DNA from: an uncultured Bacteroidia bacterium
Lineage (GTDB): Bacteria; Bacteroidota; Bacteroidia; J057; CALLMJ01
NCBI GenBank assembly: GCA_938005475.1
Contig: CALLNY010000014.1
Location: 62,001-126,000, forward strand
Direction: 5' to 3'
DNA: 64,000 nt
Shown here: positions 63,947-64,000 of the stretch, one piece after another
Layout of the letters: every line of letters begins with the position of its first letter
Position numbering within the stretch: the stretch's first letter is position 1
Translations under genes and position numbers: made by a program
Notes under the pieces: generated by a model
What the model was told of the DNA's origin: nothing
Seen by the model: the letters and a program-made list of their open reading frames with translations, nothing else
Database searches by the model: none

Positions 63947-64000
63947 ATGAAAAAAAATATGGTTTATTTATTATTACTTGCTACCCTTCCTTTTTCTGAT
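63947..64000 (+). CDS. Start of an exported protein, truncated by the window end
   Basis: ATG 63947 opens an 18-residue fragment (MKKNMVYLLLLATLPFSD) that has the basic start and hydrophobic core of a signal peptide and is preceded by a promoter box. The rest is outside the window, so nothing more can be said. Confidence 0.6.
   Translation, partial: MKKNMVYLLLLATLPFSD

Overview
The window is a stretch of an AT-rich chromosome from a member of the Bacteroidota. The evidence is several secreted proteins ending in a type IX secretion (T9SS) sorting domain, two TonB-dependent receptors with an N-terminal carboxypeptidase-regulatory-like domain, a UMF1-type MFS transporter, a Bacteroidota-type YidC, and many promoters of the TTG-N19-23-TAnnTTTG class placed very close to start codons. 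No rRNA, tRNA, insertion sequence, prophage or CRISPR array was seen. The genus cannot be named from the sequence.

Layout. 1-2016: glycine decarboxylase gcvP (minus, C-terminus outside the window). 2253-5692: TonB-dependent receptor and a glycine/D-amino-acid oxidase. 5693-10066: two T9SS cargo proteins (minus). 10189-17825: a lipoprotein apparently broken by a frameshift at an A8 run, a CaiB-type CoA-transferase, an acidic unknown protein, a UMF1 transporter, a divergent PurE-like protein, an Omp28-type lipoprotein, a small unknown and nadB. 17936-21376: penicillin acylase with two small unknown genes (minus). 21528-27754: SDR, glycosyltransferase, small outer-membrane-type protein, carboxypeptidase-regulatory-like protein, M28 peptidase, acyltransferase and KdsD. 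28137-30086: enoyl-CoA hydratase-like and Rieske oxygenase genes. 30153-33931: a small membrane protein and a probable metal (copper) group of TonB receptor, HMA-like protein and HYC_CC_PP-like protein (minus), divergent from a di-heme cytochrome c peroxidase. 35278-37961: stand-alone AtuA-C-like protein, lipoprotein and PBP2.

37971-47040 (minus) carries a Ser/Thr kinase, era, a Sel1 protein, a hydrolase, a polyprenol-phosphate mannosyltransferase-like enzyme, a multispanning GT39-like protein, a DUF3137 protein and an ALDH7-type aldehyde dehydrogenase. 47244-51309 (plus) is a housekeeping run yidC-ribF-folA-tatC. 51367-54651 is a B12-dependent ribonucleotide reductase with a DnaA-box pair upstream. 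54907-61893 encodes a 2328-residue T9SS surface protein made of repeated modules. 62021-63478 encodes a secreted SUMF1/FGE-fold protein whose last 40 residues resemble the variable region of a diversity-generating retroelement target, although no reverse transcriptase or template is visible. A new secreted protein begins at 63947.

Most of the window is core metabolism, envelope biogenesis and surface proteins. The parts most worth a second look are the FGE-fold C-terminus, the YDGHGS repeat array, the DnaA boxes before nrdJ, the divergent PurE, and promoters that appear to give leaderless mRNAs.
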